64,000 nt of DNA from Hymenobacter volaticus (GCF_022921055.1 NZ_CP095061.1:2953501-3017500), one strand, 5' to 3'. Counted from the stretch's first letter, positions 25,183 through 33,927 are shown. Notes: generated by a model from the letters alone, not told the origin. Numbers and translations: made by a program.

Positions 25183-26163
25183 AGACGAGACAGGTAGAAC
25201 CGAGGCCGCTAAGTACTGCGAAAAAAACTTACTGCCGAGGTGCCGCCGCCGGTTTAGTCGCTGCCGAATGTTCCAGGGACTCGTTAGTTGGGTTTTATCT
25301 ACTTGCAGTACAGGTAGTGGTGGCCGGGTGCCCAGTGTGCCGAAAGCCCAATGCAGGAAGTCGGGCATCAGATGACCCCAGGTGTTCTGGTTGTGGCGGC
25401 CGCCAACTGCTTCCACGTAGCGGATGCGGGCATCAGGTAGGCCCTGACGGACCAGCACGGCCATCAGGTCAAGGGTATCTTCTATGGAATCGATGATGCC
25501 GTTGTGATTCCGGTCGTTGGTTTCGTCGAGGGTGCCGGTTTGTAGCCAGAAACGGTGGTCGAGATGCGCAGCGCGGGCTCGCACGAGGCGGTGCATGATA
25601 CGGTCGGCGTCGGTATAGCCGTCTTCTATGGCCCGACGACGCCACCAAAACGAGCCCGAAAAAGCGCCAGCTCGCGTGGCTACATCGGGGTGATGCCACA
25701 CAAAATCAAACGCGGTAAGGCCGCCGAGCGAGAAGCCAGCAACTACAGTTTGGTTGGGATCGGAGGTGACGTGGTAGTGCTGCCGAACGTGGGCCAGTAA
25801 CTCATGCAGCACAAACTCGGTGTACTGGCTGGCCCGGCTGCCCCGGCCTAGGTAGTCGGGCTGCGCAGCGGTGCCGTACTCCTGAATGCGCTGATGAGCA
25901 TGAATGGCCACGAGCACGAAGGGCCCGAGCTGGCGCTGCCGGTACAGCAAGCGGAGTGTGGCGGGTAAGCGCAAACGCCGCAAATCCTGGCCGTCGTTGA
26001 GGTAAAGTACGGGATAGCGCGTGGGCGCAGCCGGGTCGTAGCCGGGCGGCAACACGACATCCAGCACGACGGGCCGCCCTAGCAACTTGGACTCCAGCCC
26101 CGTGTCGCGCACTATTTGCAAGGCGCTTGTGCGCTCCGAATCAGTTGACAAATACATCCACAA
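24739..26163 (-). CDS. Alpha/beta-hydrolase esterase (enterochelin esterase-like), read in frame into DinB
   Basis: The open frame encodes 474 residues. Residues ~1-280 are an esterase-D/Fes-like hydrolase: VVLDVVLPPGYDPAAPTRYP, LYLNDGQDLRRL, the nucleophile elbow VVAGFSLGGLTAFDF and a late histidine region GGRHNQNTWGHLMPDF. Residues ~285-325 (VDKTQLTSPWNIRQRLNRRR) look like translated spacer, and from residue 328 the DinB protein begins at its own ATG. I therefore think the fusion is not a real domain architecture and that the esterase ends soon after residue 280. Start: a TACTTTTG box at 26161-26168 overlaps the first codon, so a later start is possible. The hydrolase may cleave a carboxylic or phosphate ester. 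Confidence 0.75.
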   Translation of the reverse strand: MWMYLSTDSERTSALQIVRDTGLESKLLGRPVVLDVVLPPGYDPAAPTRYPVLYLNDGQDLRRLRLPATLRLLYRQRQLGPFVLVAIHAHQRIQEYGTAAQPDYLGRGSRASQYTEFVLHELLAHVRQHYHVTSDPNQTVVAGFSLGGLTAFDFVWHHPDVATRAGAFSGSFWWRRRAIEDGYTDADRIMHRLVRARAAHLDHRFWLQTGTLDETNDRNHNGIIDSIEDTLDLMAVLVRQGLPDARIRYVEAVGGRHNQNTWGHLMPDFLHWAFGTLGTRPPLPVLQVDKTQLTSPWNIRQRLNRRRHLGSKFFSQYLAASVLPVSSMSSSHRPAAGQYNAYYDTYIRLVPEGSDPLMQLQLQPQELRRLVGSLTNEQAHFAYASGKWTIKEMLVHVIDTERIFAYRALRIARGDQQPLAGFDQDEYVPNSGANERSLESILKEYDAVRAATLSLFESFQPAAYDRMGSQVDSL

Positions 26164-26302
26164 AAGTAAAATTGTTGGCGCTTACAATAACCTCCCCCTT
26201 AGTGACAGCCGTTTAGGCGAAAAAAGAATAGCGCAGAGATTTTCGATAAGTTTCAACTTATTCTTTTCTTATTGTCCTTGTTCACCTTTATCCAACTCGA
26301 TT

Positions 26303-27007
26303 TTGCAGGAAGCCTACCGTCCATTTTACTCGCACAATCTCGGCCACGATGTGGAGATGCTGGTCTTCGGGGACCTTGGCTACCCCATCGTTATTTTCCC
26401 TACTTCCATGGGGCGCTACTACGAGGCCAAGGATTTCAAGCTGATAGAAGCCGTACAGTGGTTTGCCGACACGCACAAATTCAAGTTCTACTGCATTGAT
26501 GGCGTAGATAAACACACCTGGTACGGCAAACATCTGCATCCGGCCGAGCGAGTGCAAAACCATATCCGCTACGACCACATGGTGAGCCAAGAATTAGTGC
26601 CCATGTTGCAGCGCGAATGCCACGTCGATAAGATTGGGGTAGCCGGCTGTAGCTTCGGCGGATTCCACGCCATGAACTTTGCTTTCCGCCACCCCGAGCA
26701 GGTAGCCCACCTGATTACAATGGGCGCCGCCTTCAATATCCGGCAGTTTCTGGACGGCTACTACGACGAGAACGTCTACTACAACAACCCGCCGGACTTC
26801 ATGCCCGATGCGCAGAGCGAGCATTTTCACCTCATGAACATCGTGCTTGGCACCGCAGAACACGACTTCTGTAAGGGGTCTAATTACGAGATGTCTGATA
26901 TTTTGCACCGCAAAGGCATCCGGCATAGGTTGGACGTGGATCCGTTCGGTACGCACGACTGGCCGGTGTGGCGCGCGATGTTTCCCCGTTATTTGTCGCA
27001 GATTTAA
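26303..27007 (+). CDS. Esterase family alpha/beta hydrolase of the amidoligase cluster
   Basis: A 234-residue protein when started at TTG 26303, giving an N-terminus QEAYRPFYSHNLGHDVEMLV that fits the family; the longer open frame back to 26087 would overlap the divergent esterase gene and has no conserved sequence. Motifs: FGDLGYPIVIFPTSMGRYYE, CIDGVDKHTWYG, nucleophile elbow VAGCSFGGFHAMN with serine in GCSFGG, and a C-terminal FGTHDWPVWRAMFP with the catalytic histidine. Cytoplasmic. It is the first gene of a one-strand series with two ATP-grasp enzymes, a carboxylate-amine ligase and an amidotransferase, 74 bases before the first of them, so it probably acts on the same metabolite. Confidence 0.82.
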   Translation: MQEAYRPFYSHNLGHDVEMLVFGDLGYPIVIFPTSMGRYYEAKDFKLIEAVQWFADTHKFKFYCIDGVDKHTWYGKHLHPAERVQNHIRYDHMVSQELVPMLQRECHVDKIGVAGCSFGGFHAMNFAFRHPEQVAHLITMGAAFNIRQFLDGYYDENVYYNNPPDFMPDAQSEHFHLMNIVLGTAEHDFCKGSNYEMSDILHRKGIRHRLDVDPFGTHDWPVWRAMFPRYLSQI

Positions 27008-27081
27008 GAGTTCATTTGGCGGATTTCCGCTTGCACTTTTCACTTTAACCCTGCCCGGACTCTTCCCTCCGGGCTCAGCTT

Positions 27082-28106
27082 ATGAAAAAAATCGGCATTC
27101 TTTTCGGACAGGAAAACACTTTTCCTCAGGCCTTCGTGGACCGCGTAAACCAGAAAGCGGGCGGCAGCCTCGCAGCAGAGTTCGTCAGCATCAACCAAGT
27201 TGAGCAGGCAGTGCCCACCGATTACGCCGTCATCATCGACCGGATTTCGCAGGACGTGCCCTTCTACCGGGCCTACCTCAAAAACGCCGCTTTGACGGGA
27301 ACAGCCGTTATCAACAACCCTTTCTGGTGGAGCGCCGACGAGAAATTTTTCAACAACGCGTTGGCTGTGCAGCTAGGCGTGCCAGTACCGCGCACCTTGC
27401 TCCTGCCCTCGAAAGAGCGCCCTACCGACACCAGCCACAACTCGTTCCGCAACCTGGAATGGACGAATTGGGACGAGGCTTTTGCCAAAATCGGCTTCCC
27501 GGCCTTCATGAAGCCTCACTCCGGGGGTGGCTGGAAAAGCGTGTACAAGCTCGATAACCCGCACGATTTTTTCCGGGCCTACGACGAAACGGGCCAACTG
27601 GTGATGATGCTGCAGGAAGCCGTAGAATTCACCGACTATTTCCGCTGCTATTGCATCGGTGGTAAAGACGTGCTCATTATGCCCTACGAGCCCCGCAACG
27701 AGCCCCACCTGCGCTACGCCACCGAGATGAAAACCACTGGCCAGGCCGGCAAAAAGCTGCTGGCTACCATGAAAGACTACGTGCTCAAGCTCAACCAAGG
27801 CCTGGGCTACGACTTCAACACCGTGGAATTTGCAGTGCGCGACGGTATTCCGCTGGCTATCGACTTCGGCAACCCTGCCCCGATGCCGATGTAAATTCCG
27901 TGGGCCAGCAAAACTTCGAGTGGGTGGTGGAAGCTGCTGCCAACCTAGCCATCAGCCGCGCCAAAGCGCACAAGCCGGGCCGCGATAACCTGACGTGGGG
28001 CACGTTCGTACGAAACTCAGCGGGCGGCCCCGTTGCATCAGCCAAGAAATCCGCGTCGAAAAAAGACGAGGAAACCAAGCCCAAAGCCAAGAAAAGCAAA
28101 GAATAG
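27082..28106 (+). pseudogene. ATP-grasp ligase, frameshifted in the C-terminal third
   Basis: Restored length is 341 residues. N-terminal Rossmann-like part MKKIGILFGQENTFPQAFVD, then an ATP-grasp core with GFPAFMKPHSGGGWKSVYKL (nucleotide-binding lysine and Gly-rich loop), MMLQEAVEFTDYFRCYCIGG and FNTVEFAVRDGIPLAIDF before the metal-binding N in NPAP. As given it stops at FGNPAPMPM; an extra C in the CCCC run at 27878-27881 gives NPAPDADVNSVGQQNFEWVV and continues to 28106. The tail is Lys-rich (KKSASKKDEETKPKAKKSKE). ATP-grasp enzymes join a carboxylate, through an acyl-phosphate, to an amine or thiol. Substrates unknown. Probably intact in the organism. Confidence 0.85.
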
Positions 28107-28123
28107 GCAACTAACACGTAAGG

Positions 28124-28222
28124 AACGTCATGCTGAGCTTGCCGAAGCATCTCGCGTGCTGACACTAGAGGAGTAATCAGATAGCAGCACGCGGGATGCC
28201 TTAGCAGGCTCGGCATGACGTT
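28124..28222. repeat. Long intergenic hairpin, dispersed palindromic repeat copy 1
   Basis: Left arm starts AACGTCATGCTGAGCTTGCC and includes GAAGCATCTCGCGTGCTGAC; right arm ends GGCTCGGCATGACGTT, giving an imperfect stem of about 40 bp. Related copies lie at 30482-30573, 48094-48191 and 57724-57811, all between genes. Confidence 0.75.
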
Positions 28223-28283
28223 TTTATGGTTTCAGACGCTTTGAATGGCTTGACCTTATTCTACCACTTATATCACCTCAGCC

Positions 28284-29381
28284 ATGCCCCAATTCACGCT
28301 CGGAATAGAAGAGGAATTTCAGACGATAGATCCCGAAACCCGTGACTTACGCTCCCACATGTCGGAGATTGTGGAGGGCGGCAAAGTGGTATTGCAGGAG
28401 CAGGTAAAAGCCGAAATGCACCAATCGGTGGTGGAAGTCGGCACGACGATCTGCCACAACATCACGGAGGCGCGGGAGCAAGTGACGCACCTGCGCCGAA
28501 TGGTGATTGACTTGGCCGACAAAGTTGGCCTCAAGATAGCCGCGGCCGGAACGCACCCTTTTTCTCGTTGGCAAGATCAGCCCATTACGGCCGATGCCCG
28601 CTACGACAAGATTGTAGAAGAATTGCAGGAAGCTGCCCGCTCCAACCTCGTTTTTGGAATGCACGTGCACATCGGGCTCGAAAACCGGGATTTGGGTGTG
28701 TACGTCATGAACACGCTGCGCTATTTTCTGCCCCACATTTTCGCTTTGTCCACCAACTCACCGTTTTGGGAAGGACGCGAAACGGGGTATAAATCATTCA
28801 GAACCAAAGTATTCGAGCGGTTTCCGCGCACCGGTATTCCCGATTATTTCAGCAGCGCCAGCGAGTACGACGAGTACATTGCGCTGCTGGTAAAAACGGG
28901 CTGCATCGACAACGGCAAGAAGATTTGGTGGGACCTGCGCCTACATCCGTTCTTCGACACCATCGAATACCGCATCTGCGACATGCCGTTGCGGGTAGAT
29001 GAAACGGTAGCACTGGCCGCTATCATGCAAGCTTTGGTGGCCAAGATCTACAAGCTTAAGAGCCAAAACCTCAATTTTCGGCTTTATCGCAAAGCCCTCA
29101 TCAACGAAAACAAATGGCGAGCGGCCCGGTACGGCATCGACAGCAAAATGATTGATTTTGGGAAGGAAACTGAAGTGCCGACCCGAGAGCTAATCATGGA
29201 ACTACTCGATTTTGTGGACGACGTGCTGGACGAGCTCGGTAGCCGCCATGAGGTGGAATACGTGCACAAGATGCTGGAAATGGGCACCGGCGCCGACCGA
29301 CAGCTAAAGGTGTTCAAGGAAACCAATGACTTGAAAAAGGTAGTTGATTTCATAGTGTCGGAAACCAATCATGGCTTATAA
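28284..29381 (+). CDS. Carboxylate-amine ligase, GCS2/YbdK family
   Basis: A 365-residue enzyme of the glutamate-cysteine ligase family 2 (COG2170). It opens MPQFTLGIEEEFQTIDPETR, with the metal-binding IEEEF, then EVGTTICHNITEAREQV, AAGTHPFSRWQDQ, FGMHVHIGLENRD, FALSTNSPFWEGRETGYKSF and DLRLHPFFDTIEYRICDMPL, all typical. Members form gamma-glutamyl-type amide bonds with ATP, but most homologs outside glutathione pathways have no known substrate. The middle gene of the cluster, it may add an amino acid to a product of the neighbouring ATP-grasp enzymes (inference). A hairpin follows the stop, so the downstream amidotransferase may have its own transcript. Confidence 0.92.
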   Translation: MPQFTLGIEEEFQTIDPETRDLRSHMSEIVEGGKVVLQEQVKAEMHQSVVEVGTTICHNITEAREQVTHLRRMVIDLADKVGLKIAAAGTHPFSRWQDQPITADARYDKIVEELQEAARSNLVFGMHVHIGLENRDLGVYVMNTLRYFLPHIFALSTNSPFWEGRETGYKSFRTKVFERFPRTGIPDYFSSASEYDEYIALLVKTGCIDNGKKIWWDLRLHPFFDTIEYRICDMPLRVDETVALAAIMQALVAKIYKLKSQNLNFRLYRKALINENKWRAARYGIDSKMIDFGKETEVPTRELIMELLDFVDDVLDELGSRHEVEYVHKMLEMGTGADRQLKVFKETNDLKKVVDFIVSETNHGL

Positions 29382-29393
29382 ATAAGGAGTCAG

Positions 29394-29421
29394 GAAACGC
29401 TAGGCGTCCGGATAGCGTTTC
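29394..29421 (+). terminator. Terminator-like hairpin
   Basis: GAAACGCTA (29394-29402) pairs with TAGCGTTTC (29413-29421) across a 10-base loop, followed by TTCCCTTTC, 12 bases after the ligase stop. Confidence 0.6.
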
Positions 29422-29529
29422 TTCCCTTTCTGATTCGGCTTTGGTGCAATGCTGTTGGTTGTGATAGAGTGTTTTCCTGCTATCTACTAAACTGACATTG
29501 CATCAAACCTGATCGATAGTCCTTTTTTG

Positions 29530-29537
29530 TACTTTTG
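29530..29537 (+). promoter_or_regulatory. Candidate -7 promoter box (TACTTTTG)
   Basis: Matches TAnnTTTG, 86 bases upstream of the glutamine amidotransferase ATG and downstream of a terminator-like hairpin. It suggests that the last two cluster genes have a separate promoter. Confidence 0.45.
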
Positions 29538-29622
29538 CTTTTTGCTGCCACTTACCTCGTACGTATACGGGCAGCTAATTCATTGTTTCCAAATACCCTA
29601 GCCACCGGGCGGGTTTCCTTAT

Positions 29623-30471
29623 ATGAAGTCTCTGAAAATTGCCATTCTGGATATGTACAACAATGCTCCGAACGAGGGCATGCGCTGTATTCTCCAACTC
29701 GTGCGACGGGCACAAGAAACTAGCCCCGTCAACCTTTCCTTCGATGTATTCAATGTGCGGGCCAACACGGAGCTACCCGATTTGAGCTACGACATTTACA
29801 TTTCTAGCGGCGGTCCGGGCAGCCCACTTCCTACCGAGGAAGCTTGGGAAAAACCGTATTTCGAACTCATCGACAACCTCTTTGCCTGGAACCAGGAGCA
29901 CGACCTGAAGAAACATGTTTTTCTGATTTGTCACTCGTTCCAACTGGTAAGCCGGCATTTGGAAGTAGGCGTGTTAAGTAAGCGCAAATCCACCTCCTTT
30001 GGCATCTTTCCCATGCACAAAACCGAGGCAGGCCAGGCCGATTCGCTACTAGGCATTCTCCCTGAGCCCTTCTTCTCGGTTGACTCCCGCGACTATCAAG
30101 TGACGGAGCCCAACGAATCCCGCTTGGCAGAGCTTGGCGTTGCAGTCTTGGCGATGGAAAAAGAGCGTCCTCATGTACCCCTGGACCGGGCCATTATGGC
30201 CATCCGCTTCACGCCCGAAATCATTGGCACGCAGTTTCACCCCGAAGCCGATGGCGAAGGCATGCTGCGCCACTTCCAAACCACCGAGAAGCGCGAGCAA
30301 ATCATTGCCAACCACGGCGAAGCGAAGTACGAGGAAATGGTGCGTCTGCTCCAAGACCCCGATACCATTGAGCTAACTGAATCTCTCGTTATTCCCACCT
30401 TCCTACGGCAAGCCGTTGCGGCCCTAACCTCAACCGCTGCCGAGCAGCAGCCTGCCGGCGTAACGTACTAA
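29623..30471 (+). CDS. Class I glutamine amidotransferase, GMP-synthase-like
   Basis: A 282-residue GATase1 protein. The oxyanion strand SSGGPGSPLP (61-70), the nucleophile C103 in FLICHSFQL and the pair H206/E208 in GTQFHPEAD make a complete triad for glutamine hydrolysis. There is no synthase domain, so the released ammonia must go to a separate acceptor enzyme, most simply one of the flanking ligases (inference). The ~70 residues after the triad form a helical extension (KREQIIANHGEAKYEEMVRL) not found in stand-alone GuaA subunits. Lies between the GCS2-type ligase and the second ATP-grasp gene on the same strand. Confidence 0.9.
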   Translation: MKSLKIAILDMYNNAPNEGMRCILQLVRRAQETSPVNLSFDVFNVRANTELPDLSYDIYISSGGPGSPLPTEEAWEKPYFELIDNLFAWNQEHDLKKHVFLICHSFQLVSRHLEVGVLSKRKSTSFGIFPMHKTEAGQADSLLGILPEPFFSVDSRDYQVTEPNESRLAELGVAVLAMEKERPHVPLDRAIMAIRFTPEIIGTQFHPEADGEGMLRHFQTTEKREQIIANHGEAKYEEMVRLLQDPDTIELTESLVIPTFLRQAVAALTSTAAEQQPAGVTY

Positions 30472-30481
30472 ACTCTCTGCC

Positions 30482-30573
30482 AGAACGTCCTGCTGAGCTT
30501 ACTGAAGCACCCCGCATGCTAAGTTGGGTTTGCCACACGAGCGAGTTGCCTCGGTAAGTTCAGCAGAACGACC
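30482..30573. repeat. Long intergenic hairpin, dispersed palindromic repeat copy 2
   Basis: Left arm AGAACGTCCTGCTGAGCTTA, right arm GGTAAGTTCAGCAGAACGACC minus its last base, an imperfect stem related to copy 1 but more diverged. It separates the amidotransferase stop from the second ATP-grasp start. Confidence 0.6.
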
Positions 30574-30619
30574 AAGAGGCAGCTTTGTATTACTCCATTT
30601 CTCCATCTACAACCGCGCT

Positions 30620-31807
30620 ATGATTCCTGAATTTCGCTCTCGCTATAATCAAGCCTTTAGCCCCGAACGCTACCAGGAGATGTTGCGCACGATAGATCAG
30701 GAATTGCCGGGGCAGTTGGAGTTTCGATTGGCAGAAACGCCCATTTTTGTGCCAGCACCGTTGCGGGATAAGTTAGTGCAAGCCGGGGAGAGCATAATCG
30801 ATGTGCTGACGGCGCCCGACTTCAAAGAACGCACTGAGCAGGCCGTACCACCTGCGCTTCGGGTGCCGAACGAGAATGCCCACACCTCGTTTCTGGCTAT
30901 TGACTACGCTGTATGTCGCAATGCTAGCGGCGAACTGGAGCCACAGCTGATTGAGCTACAAGGCTTTCCCTCCTTGTATGCTTTCCAAGATTATTTGCAG
31001 GGTGCCTACCGCCGGTTCTTTCCGGTACCCGATTCAGTTTCGCACCTCTTTGGGGGCGCTACCTCCGATGAGTACATAGCGAAGCTTCGGGAGCTGATTG
31101 TAGGCAATGAGAACCCGGAGAATGTTATTTTGCTGGAGCTGTTTCCGGAAAAACAGAAAACGCGCATTGACTTCGAGCTGACCAAGCGCAACTTGGGTGT
31201 AGCACCTGTGTGCCTGACGAAGGTGCGTAAGGAGGGCCGGCAGCTCTATTACGAGCAAGATGGTCGCCGCATTCCCATCAAACGCATCTACAACCGGGTA
31301 ATTTTCGACGAGTTAGCCCATTACCCGGGCCTGGAAACCGAGTTCGAGCTAACCGACGACGTGGATGTGGAATGGGTAGGTCACCCAAACTGGTTTTTTC
31401 GCATCAGCAAGTACACACTGCCTCTGCTCCACAGCCCCTACATTCCCCCAAGCTACCGCCTCGACCAACTGCCTTCCTATCCCGTTGACCTGGAAAACTA
31501 CGTGCTCAAGCCTCTGTTTTCCTTCGCGGGCAGCGGCGTGAAACTCGACGTAACGGCTGCTGACTTAGAGGCCATACCCGACAAGCACAACTATTTGCTG
31601 CAACGCAAAGTGCAGTACGAACCCGTTGTTCAGTCGCCGGATGGGCTAGTGAAGTGCGAAATTCGGATGCTCTACGGCTGGCTTGATGGCGATGCCCGTC
31701 CCACCCTGCTCACCAACCTAGGCCGCTTGAGCCGCGGTGCCATGATAGGTGTAGACTTCAACAAGAACAAGGATTGGGTCGGTGGCTCAGTGTGCTTTTT
31801 CGAGTAG
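30620..31807 (+). CDS. ATP-grasp-type ligase, second of the cluster
   Basis: A 395-residue protein from the ATG at 30620; the frame extends upstream only through the hairpin repeat. N-terminal helical region MIPEFRSRYNQAFSPERYQE, then SFLAIDYAVCRNASGELEPQ and LIELQGFPSLYAFQDYLQGA, and a C-terminal part with NYVLKPLFSFAGSGVKLDV resembling an ATP-grasp lysine/Gly-loop and KCEIRMLYGWLDGD before a metal-binding end. The overall layout resembles glutathionylspermidine-synthase-like or permuted ATP-grasp proteins, but I cannot assign a subfamily. With the first ATP-grasp and the GCS2-type ligase it gives the cluster three bond-forming enzymes. Substrate unknown. Confidence 0.8.
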   Translation: MIPEFRSRYNQAFSPERYQEMLRTIDQELPGQLEFRLAETPIFVPAPLRDKLVQAGESIIDVLTAPDFKERTEQAVPPALRVPNENAHTSFLAIDYAVCRNASGELEPQLIELQGFPSLYAFQDYLQGAYRRFFPVPDSVSHLFGGATSDEYIAKLRELIVGNENPENVILLELFPEKQKTRIDFELTKRNLGVAPVCLTKVRKEGRQLYYEQDGRRIPIKRIYNRVIFDELAHYPGLETEFELTDDVDVEWVGHPNWFFRISKYTLPLLHSPYIPPSYRLDQLPSYPVDLENYVLKPLFSFAGSGVKLDVTAADLEAIPDKHNYLLQRKVQYEPVVQSPDGLVKCEIRMLYGWLDGDARPTLLTNLGRLSRGAMIGVDFNKNKDWVGGSVCFFE

Positions 31808-31862
31808 CTCTCCACTGATAACTGACGCTTCTCCCACGCACATCTAGCAGGTAGTAGTCCGC

Positions 31863-32435
31863 TTGAAATCGGCAACGTATATCGTCAAATGGGTTGCAAT
31901 AGTGCTTGGCAGTTGGTTTCTGCTACACGTTGCAGCTACTACCATCGACGGCTTAACCGACAATGCGCAACCTGCCGATTGCCTTTTGGTACTCGGCAAC
32001 ACCGTAAACGCCGATGGCACCCTTTCACCCCGATTGCAAGGCCGCCTAGACAAAGCCCTAAATTTGTACCAAGCCGGAGTAAGTCCTACCATTTTCGTTA
32101 GCGGCGGGTTAGGCAAGGAAGGTCATTATGAGGGCACCGCGATGCGCCAGTATTTAGTAGCGCACGGCGTACCGGCTGCGGCCATTTTAGTTGATAACGC
32201 AGGTAACACCACGCAGGCTACAGCTCGCAACTTTGTAGCTACAGCCCAAGTTCGTCACTTTTCATCAGTGGTCGTGGTGTCGCAGTTTTTTCATATCAGC
32301 CGCACCAAGCTGCTCCTAAAGCAACAGCAGTTCCCGCGCATCTACGGCGCGCACGCCGATTATTATGAATTACGCGACATCTACGCGCTAATTAGAGAAT
32401 TTGCTGCCTACTATACCTACCTTTTCCAAGGGTAG
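31863..32435 (+). CDS. DUF218/YdcF-SanA-like membrane-anchored protein
   Basis: A 190-residue protein with TTG start at 31863. One N-terminal membrane segment (WVAIVLGSWFLLHVAATT), then the DUF218 core: ADCLLVLGNTVNADGTLSPR, TIFVSGGLGKEGHYEGTAMR, ILVDNAGNTTQATARNFVAT and VVVVSQFFHISRTKLLLKQQ. Family members (YdcF, SanA, ElyC) are linked to envelope and peptidoglycan-precursor functions, and some bind SAM, but the reaction is not established. It lies 55 bases after the second ATP-grasp gene on the same strand and could belong to the same transcript. Confidence 0.88.
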   Translation: MKSATYIVKWVAIVLGSWFLLHVAATTIDGLTDNAQPADCLLVLGNTVNADGTLSPRLQGRLDKALNLYQAGVSPTIFVSGGLGKEGHYEGTAMRQYLVAHGVPAAAILVDNAGNTTQATARNFVATAQVRHFSSVVVVSQFFHISRTKLLLKQQQFPRIYGAHADYYELRDIYALIREFAAYYTYLFQG

Positions 32436-32594
32436 AATTGTTTACTAACGGCGGTAAGTTGCAGTGGGGGCCTCACGTGTAGAGATAGTAAAAGCACATA
32501 TCCTAAGTTTTAACTCGCCATAATCACTGGATGAACGGGAGTAATTAAGGTGCCTGACTCTCGACCACTATTCAAGACCGTGCAGTCTTAAACT

Positions 32595-33155
32595 ATGATA
32601 CTGATGAGAATCTATATTGAAAGCAGGAAGAAGAAAATCGAGAATATCCGGAAGGCTTATCCTGAGGCTGAAATCATTGACGTAACGTCAAAAGGAACCT
32701 TGCCTTTTCTAAAGTTCAGCCCCTTTTATCCTATTGGCGAAATACCCGTTCCGTTCTCGGAGGGTTTCTATGCTGCATCAATTGAAGGCATTTGGCAAGG
32801 TTTGAAAGTATTTGAAGGGCAAGATATTGATGAGAACAAGTTTACAATCTCTAATATGAAAGGACTCAAAAGAACGGTTAGGAGCTTTGGGTTGCCGAAA
32901 GGCCATAGAAAAGGAGTGCATGGGACAGAATTACTTGATTATATAAGTGCGAGGAGGCAGATCTATATACCTGCGTACAATTGGGCACTTGATAACAACC
33001 TTCAAATTGAACTGGAAAGGTTAAAAGAGCTTGGCTTACAAAAGGACTTGGTTTTACTTGATTATGAGACAAATGATGACATTGATAATCCACTAAAGCC
33101 TTTGTCTCACGCTTCATTGATAAAATATCGACTGGAAGGAAGAAGTCTATTATGA
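32595..33155 (+). CDS. Hypothetical protein, possibly DUF6939
   Basis: A 186-residue soluble protein. From residue 5 it reads IYIESRKKKIENIRKAYPEA, IIDVTSKGTLPFLKFSPFYP and SIEGIWQGLKVFEGQDIDEN, a pattern I associate with DUF6939, without certainty. The conserved Trp/Gly segment and the FGLPKGHRKGVHG block suggest an enzyme or nucleic-acid binding fold, but no catalytic residues can be named. The DNA is more AT-rich than its neighbours and the gene stands alone, so it may have been acquired by transfer. The start could be the second ATG, four codons in. Confidence 0.7.
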   Translation: MILMRIYIESRKKKIENIRKAYPEAEIIDVTSKGTLPFLKFSPFYPIGEIPVPFSEGFYAASIEGIWQGLKVFEGQDIDENKFTISNMKGLKRTVRSFGLPKGHRKGVHGTELLDYISARRQIYIPAYNWALDNNLQIELERLKELGLQKDLVLLDYETNDDIDNPLKPLSHASLIKYRLEGRSLL

Positions 33156-33235
33156 AGAGGTTACTTAATGAGGCAATTGTTCACCCAATAACCTCCTCTG
33201 CCTCCTCCGCGTAAGCCCACAGAAAACGTACTTAT

Positions 33236-33763
33236 ATGTCTTCTCTCTTCGAAAAAGGGCTTTCTATTTCCAAAAACGCGCTGTTTAGCGTATTTCTCAA
33301 CCGCGCCGGCAAGCTTCTTGGTCGCCCTTTCCGGGCCGTGTTGGTACTCAATGAAGTAGCTAATAAGCTAGCCAGCAAAGAAAGCGGCGACAATAAGTTC
33401 AAGCAGGTATTCGATGTGGCCCGCACGCTGGTGCGGCTAGTGCGCAACTACATCAGCGGCAGCTACCGACAGATCGACAACACCACCATTATCGCCGGGC
33501 TGGCCGTGTTGCTTTACACCCTCTCACCCATCGACTTGGTACCGGATTTTGTGCCTGTTGTAGGCTTTTTAGATGATTTGGCGCTGATTAGCTGGTTTGT
33601 CGAGAAATTCCAGGACGAAATTCGCCGCTTCCGGGCGTGGGAAGACGCTAACCCCACCGACGAAACCGACGATATTCCGGCAGCTTCCACTCCTCCAGCA
33701 TACGCCGCTTCCAACACCAATGCGGAAAATCTGCCAGCCGTAGCGGAGATGGGACATTCCTGA
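33236..33763 (+). CDS. YkvA-like DUF1232 membrane protein
   Basis: A 175-residue protein. Residues ~80-115 are the DUF1232 core: [20 protein letters not shown] and [17 protein letters not shown], two short membrane-embedded helices around the invariant SPIDLVPD. The N-terminal 75 residues are basic and helical, and the C-terminal 40 are low-complexity. The family occurs widely in bacteria, with no established biochemical role. A strong terminator follows. Confidence 0.88.
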   Translation: MSSLFEKGLSISKNALFSVFLNRAGKLLGRPFRAVLVLNEVANKLASKESGDNKFKQVFDVARTLVRLVRNYISGSYRQIDNTTIIAGLAVLLYTLSPIDLVPDFVPVVGFLDDLALISWFVEKFQDEIRRFRAWEDANPTDETDDIPAASTPPAYAASNTNAENLPAVAEMGHS

Positions 33764-33800
33764 GTTCTAACCTAACTAAGCTACTTCTTTGTGGCATTGT

Positions 33801-33832
33801 AAAACGCCCAACCTTAACTGGTTGGGCGTTTT
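33801..33832 (+). terminator. Rho-independent terminator
   Basis: AAAACGCCCAACC (33801-33813), loop TTAACT, GGTTGGGCGTTTT (33820-33832) followed by T: perfect 13-bp stem. Confidence 0.9.
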
Positions 33833-33927
33833 TGCTTGCTTTAATACAGCCTGAACTCCCCGAAAAGCAAGTCTACCAGCAGTTAGTGCGCTATTTTCGT
33901 GTTCTATTTCAGTACATCCGCTTTGCT

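Noticed and set aside
26087..26302. N-terminal extension of the cluster esterase to the ATG at 26087
   Set aside because: The extra 72 residues overlap the divergent esterase gene and do not match family N-termini; the TTG at 26303 gives the conserved start.
28124..28222. CRISPR repeat or riboswitch reading of the hairpin repeats
   Set aside because: There is no regular repeat-spacer series, and the copies lie after genes rather than in leaders.
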